The notes under the pieces were generated by a model. It did no database searches, was not told where the DNA came from, and worked only from the letters and a program-made list of their open reading frames with translations. A stretch of 64,000 bases of DNA, from assembly GCA_039794565.1 (NCBI GenBank), contig JAUQVX010000003.1, positions 1 to 64,000 of the forward strand, written 5' to 3'. Each line of letters opens with the position of its first letter. Position 1 is the first letter of the stretch. Of the stretch, positions 18,180 to 29,472 are shown in pieces. Source of the DNA: Gloeomargarita sp. SRBZ-1_bins_9 (lineage in GTDB: Bacteria > Cyanobacteriota > Cyanobacteriia > Gloeomargaritales > Gloeomargaritaceae). A program made the position numbers and the translations under genes.

Positions 18180-19673
18180 ATGACGGAAGCGAAAGCGCTA
18201 CAGGTGCCCGCCACCAGGGAGTTGCAAACACCGGGGCGTCTCATCATTGTGTCCAATCGGGAACCCTACACGATTCAGACCCATGGGAATGAAATTCGCA
18301 TTGAGCGGTTGCCGGGGGGGTTGGTGTCGGCTTTGGACCCGGTTTTGCGTCGGCGGGATGGCATCTGGATTTGTTGGGAGGATGCGTCGAAACGGTCCGT
18401 GGAGGTGGATGATGTTTCTAGCGATGATGACTCGATTGACTGGGACAGGATTGAGCTGCCCTACCGCATCCATCCGGTGCCTTTGACGCAGGAGGAAATC
18501 AATCACTATTACTACGGCTATGCCAATACGCGTCTGTGGCCCCTGTTTCACTACTTCATTTCCCGGTGCAACTTTTTTGATGAGCGGGACTGGCCCAACT
18601 ATGTAACGGCCAACCAAAAATTTGCCGATGCGGTGGTGACTTGCACGACCCAGGAGGACTGGATTTGGGTGCAGGATTATCACTTGCTGTTGGTGCCGGA
18701 GTTGGTGCGGCAACAGTGCCCACACCACAAAATCAGCTTGTTTTTGCACATTCCGTTTCCGGCGCTGGAGGTGTTTAAGATATTGCCTAAGCGGGATGTG
18801 ATTCTGCGGGGGATGTTGGGGAGCGACCTGCTGGGGTTCCATATCCCGGATTACGCGGAGTATTTTTTGGATGCGGTGGAGCGGTTGCTGCCGGCGGAGG
18901 AGGTGCAGGTATGCCGCGCGGAAAAATGTATTTTTTATCAGGGGCGGCGGATTCAGGTGGGGGCGTTTCCCATTAGTATTGATGTCAAAAAAATCGAGGG
19001 GCTGGTGCGCTCTCCTACTCTGCAAGCCAAGGCCAAGCAACTGCGGGAAACCTATCCGGTGGAATACATCGGCATTAGTGTGGACCGGTTGGATTACACC
19101 AAGGGCATTTTGGAAAACCTGGAGGCGCTGCAGGTGTTTTTTGAGAAATATCCCCAGTATCTGGAGCGATTTTCTTTCATTCAAATTGCGGCGCCTACCC
19201 GCACGGCGGTACCGGCCTATCAGCAGATGCGGGAACAGGTGGAGCAGGCGATTGGGCGCATTAATGGGCTGTTTTCCCGTAATAACTGGGTGCCCATCTA
19301 CTACTTCTACCGCAAGTTTTCTTTGGAGGAGGTGCTCACCTATTTCCTGATCGCGGATGTGGCGATGATTACGCCCCTGCGGGATGGGATGAATTTGGTG
19401 GCGAAGGAGTATTGCGCGGCGCGGGTGGACCATTCGGGGGTGTTGATTCTAAGTGAGTTTACGGGGGCGGCCTATGAGTTGAAGGAGGCGCTGCTGGTGA
19501 ATCCCTTTTCCATCGAACAGATGGCGGATACGTTGTACCAGGCGTTGACGTTGCCCCCGGAGGTGGCCCAGGGGAAAATGCGGGCGTTGCGCCAGACGAT
19601 TGCCAGCCACGATATTCACCAGTGGGTGCAGTCTTACATGGATGCCTTTGCCGATGCCGTCGCCCATCGCTGA
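18180..19673 (+). CDS. otsA: Alpha,alpha-trehalose-phosphate synthase (GT20)
   Basis: Transfers glucose from a nucleotide-glucose donor to glucose-6-phosphate to make trehalose-6-phosphate. The 497-aa GT20 protein has the N-terminal loop RLPGGLVSALDPVLRRRDG, the core segment WVQDYHLLLVPELVRQ, the basic region VDRLDYTKGI that contacts phosphates, and the donor-site motif TPLRDGMNLVAKEY. The related cyanobacterial glucosylglycerol-phosphate synthase has a different acceptor loop; this sequence looks closer to OtsA. A phosphatase gene overlaps its 3' end and a GH15 gene precedes it by 12 bases, so all three form one operon. The donor (UDP- or ADP-glucose) is not determined. Confidence 0.92.
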   Translation: MTEAKALQVPATRELQTPGRLIIVSNREPYTIQTHGNEIRIERLPGGLVSALDPVLRRRDGIWICWEDASKRSVEVDDVSSDDDSIDWDRIELPYRIHPVPLTQEEINHYYYGYANTRLWPLFHYFISRCNFFDERDWPNYVTANQKFADAVVTCTTQEDWIWVQDYHLLLVPELVRQQCPHHKISLFLHIPFPALEVFKILPKRDVILRGMLGSDLLGFHIPDYAEYFLDAVERLLPAEEVQVCRAEKCIFYQGRRIQVGAFPISIDVKKIEGLVRSPTLQAKAKQLRETYPVEYIGISVDRLDYTKGILENLEALQVFFEKYPQYLERFSFIQIAAPTRTAVPAYQQMREQVEQAIGRINGLFSRNNWVPIYYFYRKFSLEEVLTYFLIADVAMITPLRDGMNLVAKEYCAARVDHSGVLILSEFTGAAYELKEALLVNPFSIEQMADTLYQALTLPPEVAQGKMRALRQTIASHDIHQWVQSYMDAFADAVAHR

Positions 19674-20442
19674 TTACTGGCGTCGGGAGGAGCCGTTGGG
19701 GTTGTTTTTGGATTACGACGGCACGTTAACTCCCATCGTCCCCCGGCCGGACCAGGCGTTTTTGCCCCCTGCAGGGGTGGAGTTGTTGCGCCGCCTGTGC
19801 CGCCATCCCCAACTGCGCGTGGCGATTATCAGTGGCCGCTCGGTGCCCCAGCTTCAGGATTTTTTGGCCGAGTTGTTGCCGGAGAACCTGGTACTGTGTG
19901 GCCTGCATGGGGGGGAAATTTACCGGACCCAAACGGGGGAGTTTCTGCGCCAGCCGGACCGGGAGGGCATACAGCGGGCTTTGGCCCCCCTGCGGTCGGA
20001 TATCCAGGAGCTGTTGCAGCGGCAGGGTTTGCTGGCGCAAGGGGTGCACATCGAGGACAAAACCTATTCGTTCGCTGTGCATTATCGCCAGGCGGCCCCG
20101 CTGGTGAAAGAAAAGGTCGTGGCCCTGGTGCACCGCTATTTCGCCGAGCATCTAACGATGTGTCAGCGGTTTAAGTTGCAGCCGGGGAAGGAGGTGTTGG
20201 AGGTGCTGCCGGCCACGTTTGATAAGGGGCAGGGGGTGGCCTTTTTGTGGGAGACCTGGGGGCTGCGCCAGGGATGTTATATCGGGGATGACTTGACGGA
20301 TGAGGCGGCGTTTGCGGTGGTGAATCAACGGGGGGGATTGTCCATCGCGGTGGGGAAAGCGCCGGGGACGACCCAGGCCCGGTTGACCTGCCCCGATGTG
20401 GGGGGGGTGTATCGCGAGTTGGCCGCCCTCCTGGAATCGTAA
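19642..20442 (+). CDS. otsB: Trehalose-6-phosphate phosphatase (HAD family)
   Basis: Removes the phosphate from trehalose-6-phosphate. The HAD motifs are FLDYDGTLTPIVP (nucleophile Asp), the IISGRS segment, a lysine in PGKEVLEVLP, and GDDLTDEAAF for magnesium. The start is ATG 19642 or 19654; either overlaps the end of otsA by 20-32 bases in another frame, so translation is coupled. About 266 aa, normal for the family. Together with otsA this gives the full two-step pathway. Confidence 0.92.
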   Translation: MPLPMPSPIADYWRREEPLGLFLDYDGTLTPIVPRPDQAFLPPAGVELLRRLCRHPQLRVAIISGRSVPQLQDFLAELLPENLVLCGLHGGEIYRTQTGEFLRQPDREGIQRALAPLRSDIQELLQRQGLLAQGVHIEDKTYSFAVHYRQAAPLVKEKVVALVHRYFAEHLTMCQRFKLQPGKEVLEVLPATFDKGQGVAFLWETWGLRQGCYIGDDLTDEAAFAVVNQRGGLSIAVGKAPGTTQARLTCPDVGGVYRELAALLES

Positions 20443-20517
20443 AACCATTCGGTAAAGTTGGACGGGGGGCTGAAAGTGGGCGTTAAGCTGAACCCAGGGA
20501 TGGCTTGAGGTGAAGGG

Positions 20518-21960
<1,443 letters not shown>

Positions 21961-21966
21961 TGGGCC

Positions 21967-23445
21967 ATGTTCACCCTGGCGCAGGCGCGGGCCAAGTTTC
22001 AGGAAATCTGGGGCTATCCCGACTTCCGACCGCCCCAGGGAGAAATCATCCAGTGCCTGCTGGAGGGCCGCGATAGTCTCATCGTCCTGCCGACGGGATT
22101 TGGCAAGTCCATCTGTTTCCAGTTGCCGGCGCTGTTGCAGGAGGGGGTGACGCTGGTGATCAGTCCCCTGATTGCCCTGATGGAGGACCAGGTGCAGGGG
22201 CTGGTGGCGAAAAACTTGCCGGCGGCTACACTCCACAGCCAGCAATTGCCGGTGCAACGGCGGGCTACCCTGCGGGCTTTGCAAAACAACCAGTTGCGTT
22301 TGCTGTATCTGGCGCCGGAAACCCTGCTGAGTCCGCCGGTGTGGGAGGTGTTGACCTGGCCGGAGGTGCAGATTCGCGGGTTGATCCTGGATGAGGCCCA
22401 TTGTTTGGTGCAGTGGGGGGATCATTTTCGCCCGGCCTACGAGCGGCTCGGTGCGGTGCGCCCGGCCCTGTTGCGCCATAAGCCTTCCGGTACGCGCCTT
22501 CCCCTGGCAGCTTTTACAGCCACCGCCGACCCCCCGGTGCAAGCTACTATCCAGCGGGTTTTGCGCCTAGAAAACCCCCTGATTGTCCGCCGTAGCCCCT
22601 ACCGCCCCAACATCCACATCACCGTCTACACCGTCTTGACCCCCCACCAGCGCCGCCAAAAGGTGTTGCAGACAATTCGAGCCCACAGCGGACAAGCCGG
22701 TCTGGTGTATGTGGCCACCCGGCGGGATACGGAGGACTGGGCGGATTGGTTATGCCAACAGGGGATCACCACCCATGCCTACCATGCCGGTCTCTCGGCC
22801 ACCCAACGGCGGGAATTAGAGCAGTTGTGGCTCAAAGGAGGGGTACCCTTTTTGGTGTCCACCAGCGCCCTGGGCATGGGGGTCAACAAGCCGGACATTC
22901 GCTGGGTGCTGCACCTCCAACCTCCCTTTAGCCCCTTGGACTACATCCAGGGCATTGGCCGGGGTGGGCGTGATGGGGAAGTGGCCCAAGCCATTACCCT
23001 GACGAGTCAACCGACGGGATGGTGGGGCTTCTTGCCGCTGGGGTGGCTGTGGAACTGGCTGAATCCCACTGAACGCAACGCCCAAAAACACTACCTCTCG
23101 CGGTTACAAAAGCAGTACGATGAAGCACTGCAAATAGCCCGCAACTTACCCGCCCAAGGCCGACTGGAGCACCGTCCTGACCAAACCCAACTGGCGGCAG
23201 CCCTAGCCCTGCTCCATCGCCTGGGGCTTTTACGGTGGGAGGACCCCTACACCTATCGTTTAGACAAACAACGCCTGACCCAATTGCGCGTCCGGCCCCG
23301 GGATGAGGGTCTCCAGGCCATCAACGCCTACCTACGCACACAGGAGTGCCGTTGGCTGTTTTTGGTACGGGCGCTGGGGCTGGAGCAAGAGGGGGACCCC
23401 CTGCCCTGCGGTCATTGCGACAACTGTCGGCGGGCCAGGCGCTGA
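21967..23445 (+). CDS. recQ: RecQ-family ATP-dependent DNA helicase
   Basis: A 3'-5' DNA helicase of the superfamily 2 type. Motif I is LPTGFGKSICFQLPAL, motif II is LDEAHCLVQWGDHFRPAY, motif VI lies in GIGRGGRDGEVAQ. The core ends near residue 350 and is followed by a short helical region and a C-terminal cysteine cluster (CGHCDNC) of the RecQ zinc site. At 492 aa it has no obvious winged-helix (RQC) or HRDC domain. It could therefore be a small RecQ paralogue with a narrower role than the long form. It is tightly spaced after gnd and overlaps the oppositely oriented SDR gene by 34 bases. Confidence 0.9.
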   Translation: MFTLAQARAKFQEIWGYPDFRPPQGEIIQCLLEGRDSLIVLPTGFGKSICFQLPALLQEGVTLVISPLIALMEDQVQGLVAKNLPAATLHSQQLPVQRRATLRALQNNQLRLLYLAPETLLSPPVWEVLTWPEVQIRGLILDEAHCLVQWGDHFRPAYERLGAVRPALLRHKPSGTRLPLAAFTATADPPVQATIQRVLRLENPLIVRRSPYRPNIHITVYTVLTPHQRRQKVLQTIRAHSGQAGLVYVATRRDTEDWADWLCQQGITTHAYHAGLSATQRRELEQLWLKGGVPFLVSTSALGMGVNKPDIRWVLHLQPPFSPLDYIQGIGRGGRDGEVAQAITLTSQPTGWWGFLPLGWLWNWLNPTERNAQKHYLSRLQKQYDEALQIARNLPAQGRLEHRPDQTQLAAALALLHRLGLLRWEDPYTYRLDKQRLTQLRVRPRDEGLQAINAYLRTQECRWLFLVRALGLEQEGDPLPCGHCDNCRRARR

Positions 23446-24389
23446 ACCCCCAGAGCCTCCAGCAATTCCGCCAGTGTGCGACAGCGCGACGGCAGCCCCA
23501 ACTGCGCCGGATTCAACACCTGCTCGTAACAGAAATAGCGATAGCGGGCGCAAAACCGATCCCAAGGCAACAGGTGCACCCCCAACCAGGGGGCTAGTTT
23601 TAGCGCCAGTTCCACCCGTGCCGGCGTGAGATTGAGCCGCCAAGGGGGTACAGGAATGCCGAAATAATCACACAGCTCCTGTATGGCCTGGTTGAACCAA
23701 ACCACCTCATTCCCCAGGACAAATTGGCGAAAGCCGTTTGGGGGGTGGTCCAGCAAATAACACACCACCTGGGCAATATCCTGGGCGTGAATGAAGTGGA
23801 AACAAGCCTCCACTTGGAACCAGCGCAACCACCGCAACCAGCGGGGCAACTGCTCCAGGGCCGTGGCCGTGTGACTGTAGGGCTTACCCGGTTCACCCCC
23901 AAAAATCAGGGTGGGAAACAGCACCGTCAGTCGGGGATAAATGGGCAAATCCGCCAGGACCTCGTAACAGGCGTACTTCGAGCGAATGTACTCGGTGCCC
24001 AGGGTTTTGGCTTCCGGCAGCAAACGCAACTGCCGATCCAAAAGACTGGCGGTGGAGAAATAAATCACCTGCTGACACCGCTGCGGGTCCAACGCTCCCA
24101 GGATGCGTAAATTGCCCGTGACATTGACCGCAAACGTACCCTCGCCTCCCCACTGGGTGGCCAACAGAATCGCCGCATCCATCGTGGGCAACAGGTGTTC
24201 GTAGGGACCCATCTCCGGCAGGCTGCCCACCAGCACATGCACCCTGGGATGGCGCCGGACCGCAACAGACAATTTCTCCGGTTGACGCAGCAAAAAAAAC
24301 AGCTCGTCCTCTGTTTGTTCAATCAACGCCTCTGCCAGGTAATGGCCAACGCAACCGCTGCCACCGGTAATAAAAATGCGCCTAGGCAT
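23412..24389 (-). CDS. NAD(P)-dependent epimerase/dehydratase (extended SDR)
   Basis: A nucleotide-sugar or related reductase-type protein of 325 aa. The Rossmann motif is [18 protein letters not shown], and the active-site region has a serine at FSTASLLD and a YxxxK at [12 protein letters not shown]. The substrate is not predictable. The ATG at 24389 overlaps the end of hemE by eight bases, so the two genes are likely co-transcribed; an upstream start would run through the hemE frame. The 3' end overlaps recQ by 34 bases on the other strand. Confidence 0.85.
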   Translation of the reverse strand: MPRRIFITGGSGCVGHYLAEALIEQTEDELFFLLRQPEKLSVAVRRHPRVHVLVGSLPEMGPYEHLLPTMDAAILLATQWGGEGTFAVNVTGNLRILGALDPQRCQQVIYFSTASLLDRQLRLLPEAKTLGTEYIRSKYACYEVLADLPIYPRLTVLFPTLIFGGEPGKPYSHTATALEQLPRWLRWLRWFQVEACFHFIHAQDIAQVVCYLLDHPPNGFRQFVLGNEVVWFNQAIQELCDYFGIPVPPWRLNLTPARVELALKLAPWLGVHLLPWDRFCARYRYFCYEQVLNPAQLGLPSRCRTLAELLEALGVQRLARRQLSQ

Positions 24390-25428
24390 CAAACCATTGG
24401 GTTTGCTTGACCGTTTCAAAAAAGACGCGCACGTGGTCCTCCGGCGTGTTGGCCAGCACCCCATGCCCCAAATTCATAATATGGCCCACCGGTCCCGCCT
24501 GGTGAATCACCTCCCGAATCCGCTCCCGAATCAACGCCGGCGGTCCGAACAACACCCCCGGGTCTAGATTCCCCTGGACGCACACATCCCCCAACCGCCG
24601 CCGCGCCGCTCCCATCTCCACCGTCCAATCCAAACTGATCACATCCACCCCACTTTGGGCCATCAGTTCCAAGATTGCCCCGCTGCCACAGATATATAAA
24701 ATCAGGGGCGTTTCTGGATGGACGCTTTTGACCTTCTGCACCAGTTTTTGTTGGTAGGGCAGCACAAAAGTGCGATAGTCCACCGGCGACAACTGCCCCG
24801 CCCAGGAGTCAAAAATTTGCACTACCTCCGCCCCCTGCTCAATCTGATAGATGACGTAGGTAGCGATTTGCTCAGCCAAAAAGCTCAACAACCGGTGCAG
24901 CAGTTGGGGTTCGTGGTAGGCCAGGGATTTAATCACCGTGTAGTCCTTAGAGCTGCGTCCTTCCACGATGTAAGCCGCCAGGGTCCAGGGCGCCCCTACA
25001 AAGCCCAGCAGGGTGGCCCGGTCGCCGATTTCTGCCCGCAACGTGCGCAGAATTTCCCCGATAAAAGGCAGGGAAACCGCCGGTTCCAAAGGGCGCAGTT
25101 GGGCAACTTGTTCCGCCGTGCGAATGGGGGGGTCAATAATCGGGCCGCGACTTTCCACAATGTCAAAATCAATGCCCATCCCCGGCAGGGGCGTGAGAAT
25201 GTCGGAAAACAGAATCACCCCATCAGGAGCAAAGGCGCGAAAGGGCTGCAGGGAAATTTCCACCGCCAACTCTGGCGTTTCCGAGCGCTGGCGAAAACTG
25301 GGGTAGCGGTCGCGCAACTCCCGATAGGCCCGCATGTACCGTCCGGCCTGGCGCATCATCCACACTGGGGGTCGAGGTAGAGGCACTTGGCGGACGCTTT
25401 TGAGCAAATAGGTGTCGCGGCTGGTCAT
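24382..25428 (-). CDS. hemE: Uroporphyrinogen decarboxylase
   Basis: Decarboxylates uroporphyrinogen III to coproporphyrinogen III, a step common to haem, chlorophyll and bilin synthesis. The 348-aa protein has the N-terminal signature [13 protein letters not shown] with the catalytic arginine, the segment [14 protein letters not shown] with the key aspartate, and [12 protein letters not shown]. All expected residues are present. The ATG at 25428 faces the ABC ATPase gene across a 77-base divergent promoter region. The SDR gene overlaps its stop. Confidence 0.97.
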   Translation of the reverse strand: MTSRDTYLLKSVRQVPLPRPPVWMMRQAGRYMRAYRELRDRYPSFRQRSETPELAVEISLQPFRAFAPDGVILFSDILTPLPGMGIDFDIVESRGPIIDPPIRTAEQVAQLRPLEPAVSLPFIGEILRTLRAEIGDRATLLGFVGAPWTLAAYIVEGRSSKDYTVIKSLAYHEPQLLHRLLSFLAEQIATYVIYQIEQGAEVVQIFDSWAGQLSPVDYRTFVLPYQQKLVQKVKSVHPETPLILYICGSGAILELMAQSGVDVISLDWTVEMGAARRRLGDVCVQGNLDPGVLFGPPALIRERIREVIHQAGPVGHIMNLGHGVLANTPEDHVRVFFETVKQTQWFDA

Positions 25429-25505
25429 GGGCGGCGCAAAACCCGACTTTTTTGACTATACCACCGGCGGTACAATTAGGGGCGAAGGGACTGCCGGGCC
25501 AACCC

Positions 25506-26444
25506 ATGCCTGCTACGGTTCTCCATACGGAAGGCCTCACCAAAACCTACCGCACCGGCTTTTGGTTGCACCAAAAAGTGACCTCCCTCCAGAACGTGAG
25601 CCTGACGGTGTATGGGGGGGAAACCTTTGGGCTGTTGGGGCCCAACGGAGCCGGAAAAACCACGTTTCTGAAATTGGTGCTAGGGATTATTCGCCCAACG
25701 GCAGGCCACGGCACCGTGTTGGGACGTCCTTTGGGGGACCGGCTGGTCAAGGCCCGCATCGGTTATCTACCGGAAAACCCCTACCTGTACGACGCCCTGA
25801 CGGGTTGGGAGTGCCTGGAACTCATGGCCACCCTGCACCAGGTCCCCCGGTCGGTGCAAAAACGGCGGTTACCCCAGTTGCTGGAGTGGGTGGGGCTATC
25901 ATTGGCGGCGGCCCGCAAAAAGACCTTGCGCCGTTACTCCAAGGGGATGTTGCAGCGGATTGCCCTAGCCCAGGCGCTGGTCAACGACCCGGATTTGGTG
26001 CTGCTGGATGAACCCATGTCGGGCCTGGACCCTCTAGGACGTTACCAGGTGCGGGAAATCATCCTGCAACTCAAAAACCAGGGCAAAACCATCTTTTTCA
26101 ACACCCATATCCTGTCGGACGTGGAGCAACTGTGCGACCGGATTGCCATCTTGGCCAGGGGGGAATTGCTGGCGGTGGGCACCCTGACGGAACTGTTGGG
26201 TACCGGGCAGACCTACCACGTCCAGGGGCGAGGCAGCACTCCCGAAGACCTGGCCCCTTGGCTTGACTCCCTGGAATATCAAGGGGGTTATTGGCACGGC
26301 CAATTACAGCGCCCGTTACCCGAGTTTGTCCAACACCTGGCAGCCACTGGCGGCGAGATTCTCTACCTCAACCGGACGCGCCAATCCCTCGAGGAATTTT
26401 TCGTACAGCAACTGCGGCAGCGGGGCTACACCCAAAGCGTCTAA
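25506..26444 (+). CDS. ABC transporter ATP-binding protein
   Basis: The ATPase subunit of an ABC-2-type exporter. From the ATG at 25506 (312 aa) it has Walker A GPNGAGKTTF, the signature YSKGMLQRIALAQAL, Walker B DLVLLDEPMSGLDP, and the H-loop in TIFFNTHILSD. A C-terminal extension of about 90 residues follows, which is common in the DrrA/CcmA-like ATPases of two-component exporters. No permease gene follows; the next gene is convergent. Its membrane partner must lie elsewhere, and the substrate is unknown. Its stop overlaps the stop of the convergent RCK gene. Confidence 0.92.
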   Translation: MPATVLHTEGLTKTYRTGFWLHQKVTSLQNVSLTVYGGETFGLLGPNGAGKTTFLKLVLGIIRPTAGHGTVLGRPLGDRLVKARIGYLPENPYLYDALTGWECLELMATLHQVPRSVQKRRLPQLLEWVGLSLAAARKKTLRRYSKGMLQRIALAQALVNDPDLVLLDEPMSGLDPLGRYQVREIILQLKNQGKTIFFNTHILSDVEQLCDRIAILARGELLAVGTLTELLGTGQTYHVQGRGSTPEDLAPWLDSLEYQGGYWHGQLQRPLPEFVQHLAATGGEILYLNRTRQSLEEFFVQQLRQRGYTQSV

Positions 26445-28483
26445 CGCCCAGGCGATGGCGGAATGATCCGGCTGGTGACCTGGGCCTTGGCCAGCTCCCG
26501 CACCAAGCGGTAGGCCTGGTGGCGATAAATCGGTTCCGGCAACAGACAAGGCAGGCGCTCCATCACCTCCCGACAGCGTTTCAGGTCAAAGCCCGTCACC
26601 TGGGCAATCACGTTGCCCCCATAAAAGAGCGCCTCTTGGCTGAGGGCCTTTTCCACCCGCACCTGATACCGAGGCGGCAGGCGTTCCCCCCGCTCTACTC
26701 GTTGCAACGCCCGACTGGTAGCCAGCACCACCAACCGGTCCCCCGGATGCAAGCGCCAATCATCCGACGGCATGGTACGCGCTTCCCGCTCCTGTTGCGA
26801 GTAGTAATACACCGGCACCAGCCCATAACCATAGGCCACCTGGGCCAGGATTAACCCATTGAGGGTGTCCCCCTGCTCAATCCCATACTCCACTACCAAA
26901 ATCGTGCGCCCCTCCAGGCGAAACAACCCCAGGATATTTTCCCCAAATGCAGCGGCGGCAAAGGCTTCAGCGGCCAACTCGTTGGCGCACAGCACCTGAG
27001 CAAAGGGAAACAACCGCCGTACATTGTCGCTAAACAGGGGGTCGTAGGTGCGAATTACCAAGTGGCTGTGGATATTCGTCTCCCGCGCCCGCAGGGCAAT
27101 TTCCAGGTTTTCCAGCTCATCGTCGGTAACTGTGACAATGCTTTTAGCGGTGGTCAGGTTGGCCTTGGGCAGCAGGGAGAGCAACGGACCACTCAGCACC
27201 GGCAGTTGCGGCAGGACTTCGTTGCCCACCTCCTGGGAGGTCAACACCGCCAGGGGCTGACGAAACTCCTGCAATAAGCGGGCCACCCGCTGTCCTACTC
27301 GCCCCGAACCCACAATCACCACATGCCCCTGGGCCGGCACCGGCGGACGGCGCTGCAGAAACTGAAACTGGGTCGCCAACAACTTCTCCGTCAGCAGGGC
27401 GTAAATCACCCCCGTAAAGGCAATGCCCGTCAGCGTCAGCCCCAAACTCAGCAGGCGCAACCAGCTGGGCAACGGCGCTGCAAACGGCTCCAGCCCGCCA
27501 AAAACATCCCCAAACCCCCCCAGCAGCAGGATCATGGTGGTGAAGAAGGTGTCGGGGAAGCGCAGTTCCGGGTAGTACAGCTCATAAAGCAAGGTTCCCG
27601 TCACCAGCAACACCAGCATCAACCCCGCCACCACCAGGGCCACCCGGTAAGTGCCCCCCTTTTCCCACCAGCTCTGGAGCCGTTCTTGCCAGTAACGCCA
27701 GCGCAACCACACCGGCCATTGCCAGCGGGTCTGGGGGCGCGTGGTAGGCACCCGTACCGGACTTAGACTAGTGGCTGACTGCAACTCCACCGTGATTAAC
27801 CTATCGCCGGGGTACACCAGGGTTTCCGGGTCCCAGCGAAACAGGTAGAGTTCATCAGTGGAGGGGGGGCGCGTCGCCGAGTGATAGCCCAACACCTTGC
27901 GCTGGCGGCTGTAAAGCTCATACAGGGTACGCCGGTTGGCCCAGGGGTCCTGGGGAGATACCACCCGCCGATGCACCTGAAACAACTGCTCCCCAACGCG
28001 AAAAAACCCGATGATATCCTCCCCCAAAGCTGCCAGGGCAAAAGCCGTCGCCGCCATCTGAGTCGGTTCGTAGGCTACGAAATTGTGCAAGGCATGCCCT
28101 AGCAATTCCGTGAGATTTTCCTTAGCCGAGCGCACCACCAAACGCACCTGGGGATTGAGCAAACGGGCCGCAAAGGCAATTTGCAAATTCACCCGCTCAT
28201 CGTTAGTAACTGCTAAGACCGCTCGTGCCTGGGCCACCCCCGCCCGTTCCAGCACCTCCCGATTGCGGGCATCGTCTTCAATAAACCCATCCAACAGCGT
28301 GTCCAGTTGTTGGACCTCCCAGTGGGGGGGACGTTGCACATCTAGGCCAATTACCCGAATCCCAAACGCCTTGAGATTGACCACACAAAACTGCCCCAAA
28401 CTGCCCAGCCCACAGACGATACAGGTATCGGGCGTAACGGTTTTCTCCCTGTCTGGGTCAAAGACGATCCCCGAAACTGTCAT
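26441..28483 (-). CDS. RCK-2TM-RCK ion-channel-like membrane protein
   Basis: A 680-aa protein with an N-terminal TrkA-N/RCK domain (Rossmann loop CGLGSLGQFCVVNL at 24-37) and a RCK_C-like region up to about 235. A membrane helix follows at about 280-300, then a pore-like loop with GGFGDVFGG at 322-330, and a second helix at about 343-363. A second TrkA-N domain (VIVGSGRVGQRVARLL, 389-404) and a second C-terminal domain complete it. This order differs from usual 2TM-RCK potassium channels because one RCK precedes the membrane part. The loop TTMILLLGGFGD resembles the potassium filter TVGYGD but is changed. It is probably a ligand-gated cation channel; selectivity is uncertain. Confidence 0.85.
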   Translation of the reverse strand: MTVSGIVFDPDREKTVTPDTCIVCGLGSLGQFCVVNLKAFGIRVIGLDVQRPPHWEVQQLDTLLDGFIEDDARNREVLERAGVAQARAVLAVTNDERVNLQIAFAARLLNPQVRLVVRSAKENLTELLGHALHNFVAYEPTQMAATAFALAALGEDIIGFFRVGEQLFQVHRRVVSPQDPWANRRTLYELYSRQRKVLGYHSATRPPSTDELYLFRWDPETLVYPGDRLITVELQSATSLSPVRVPTTRPQTRWQWPVWLRWRYWQERLQSWWEKGGTYRVALVVAGLMLVLLVTGTLLYELYYPELRFPDTFFTTMILLLGGFGDVFGGLEPFAAPLPSWLRLLSLGLTLTGIAFTGVIYALLTEKLLATQFQFLQRRPPVPAQGHVVIVGSGRVGQRVARLLQEFRQPLAVLTSQEVGNEVLPQLPVLSGPLLSLLPKANLTTAKSIVTVTDDELENLEIALRARETNIHSHLVIRTYDPLFSDNVRRLFPFAQVLCANELAAEAFAAAAFGENILGLFRLEGRTILVVEYGIEQGDTLNGLILAQVAYGYGLVPVYYYSQQEREARTMPSDDWRLHPGDRLVVLATSRALQRVERGERLPPRYQVRVEKALSQEALFYGGNVIAQVTGFDLKRCREVMERLPCLLPEPIYRHQAYRLVRELAKAQVTSRIIPPSPGR

Positions 28484-28545
28484 AACCGGCTGGTGGCTGC
28501 TTCTGCCCCTAGTTTAGCCCCAAGACACAAACCATGGATGGGCCT

Positions 28546-29472
28546 TTAGTAGGCGCCCACCTCCAAAGCACCCGAAGCCCGAAACACCACCTGAAATTCG
28601 GCCACCGCTACACCCGGCTGCTGGAGTGTTGCCAAAGGCAATCGCTTCTCCTCCCCCGTCGGCGGGTCCAACGGAGCAAAGGCTACAATTTTCCCCTCCC
28701 GATTGACTTGCACCCGAAAGCGCAGGTCCTGAGTAACCGGCTGCGTCCAAGCCTTGTCCAACTGGTCATACAGCAGAACCAATAACCGGCTATATTCCGC
28801 CGGGTCGAGGACCGTCGCCGGGCTGGCCAGGGGCGTCGGACCAGGCGTCGGCGGCGAAGGCGTGACCACCGGAGAAGGGCGGGGTGATGCCTGGGTCTCA
28901 GGGGCCGGGGTTTCCCGCCATTCCCGGGGCGGTTCTACCTTGGGTGCGGGGAGGAAGGCCAAAGCCATCGCTGCAGCGCCCAACGTCGCCAACCCCACCC
29001 CCGCCGGAACCGCCTGTTGGGCCAATTTCACCGTGCGGGGCACCTGGGGCGTCAGATCCAGCCGCCAATCCGGCAGCGTTTGCGGGTCGCTCATGCCCTG
29101 GTCACAGGCCTCCGTCAGGTCAAACAGTTGAATCGTGGTCAACTCCAACTGCACCGGTTCCCGGACGTCCTGGAGCAATTCCGGATGCACCCGCAGGCGG
29201 TGGCGGTCAGGGGCCACCGGTTCTAAAGCCACCGGACCCGTTGGTTGCACCGGCCGGGGTTGGCGGTAACTGAGCAAATGCTGCACATACTCGCTGACCG
29301 TCCAGGATAGATGCTCCAGAAACTCCCGCCCGCCGCGCATGGGATGGTCCAGCCCCGGCAAGTAACAATCCACCTGTACCAGCACCGCCAGGGGACCCCC
29401 CACCTGGGTACTAAAACCCTCCAGAATCAAAGTGCAATGGGGCAAGCGATACTCCCGCACCAAGGTACTCAC
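28546..29472 (-). CDS. DUF4335-domain protein
   Basis: A cyanobacterium-specific protein of about 308 aa and unknown function. It has an N-terminal domain (about 1-140), one membrane helix (PAGVGLATLGAAAMALAFL) and a Pro/Thr/Ser-rich linker. The C-terminal domain of about 90 residues (LLYDQLDKAWTQP...RFRVQVNREGKIVAFAPLD) is reminiscent of TonB/periplasmic partner domains. The start is taken as GTG at 29472, which overlaps the TGA of the upstream DUF3038 gene as GTGA and has GGGGGAGG just ahead. DUF3038 and DUF4335 are commonly adjacent in cyanobacteria, which suggests a joint role. Confidence 0.85.
   Translation of the reverse strand: MSTLVREYRLPHCTLILEGFSTQVGGPLAVLVQVDCYLPGLDHPMRGGREFLEHLSWTVSEYVQHLLSYRQPRPVQPTGPVALEPVAPDRHRLRVHPELLQDVREPVQLELTTIQLFDLTEACDQGMSDPQTLPDWRLDLTPQVPRTVKLAQQAVPAGVGLATLGAAAMALAFLPAPKVEPPREWRETPAPETQASPRPSPVVTPSPPTPGPTPLASPATVLDPAEYSRLLVLLYDQLDKAWTQPVTQDLRFRVQVNREGKIVAFAPLDPPTGEEKRLPLATLQQPGVAVAEFQVVFRASGALEVGAY

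Noticed and set aside
18198-19433. A 411-codon frame antisense to otsA
   Set aside because: Same shadow pattern; the sense strand has all GT20 motifs.
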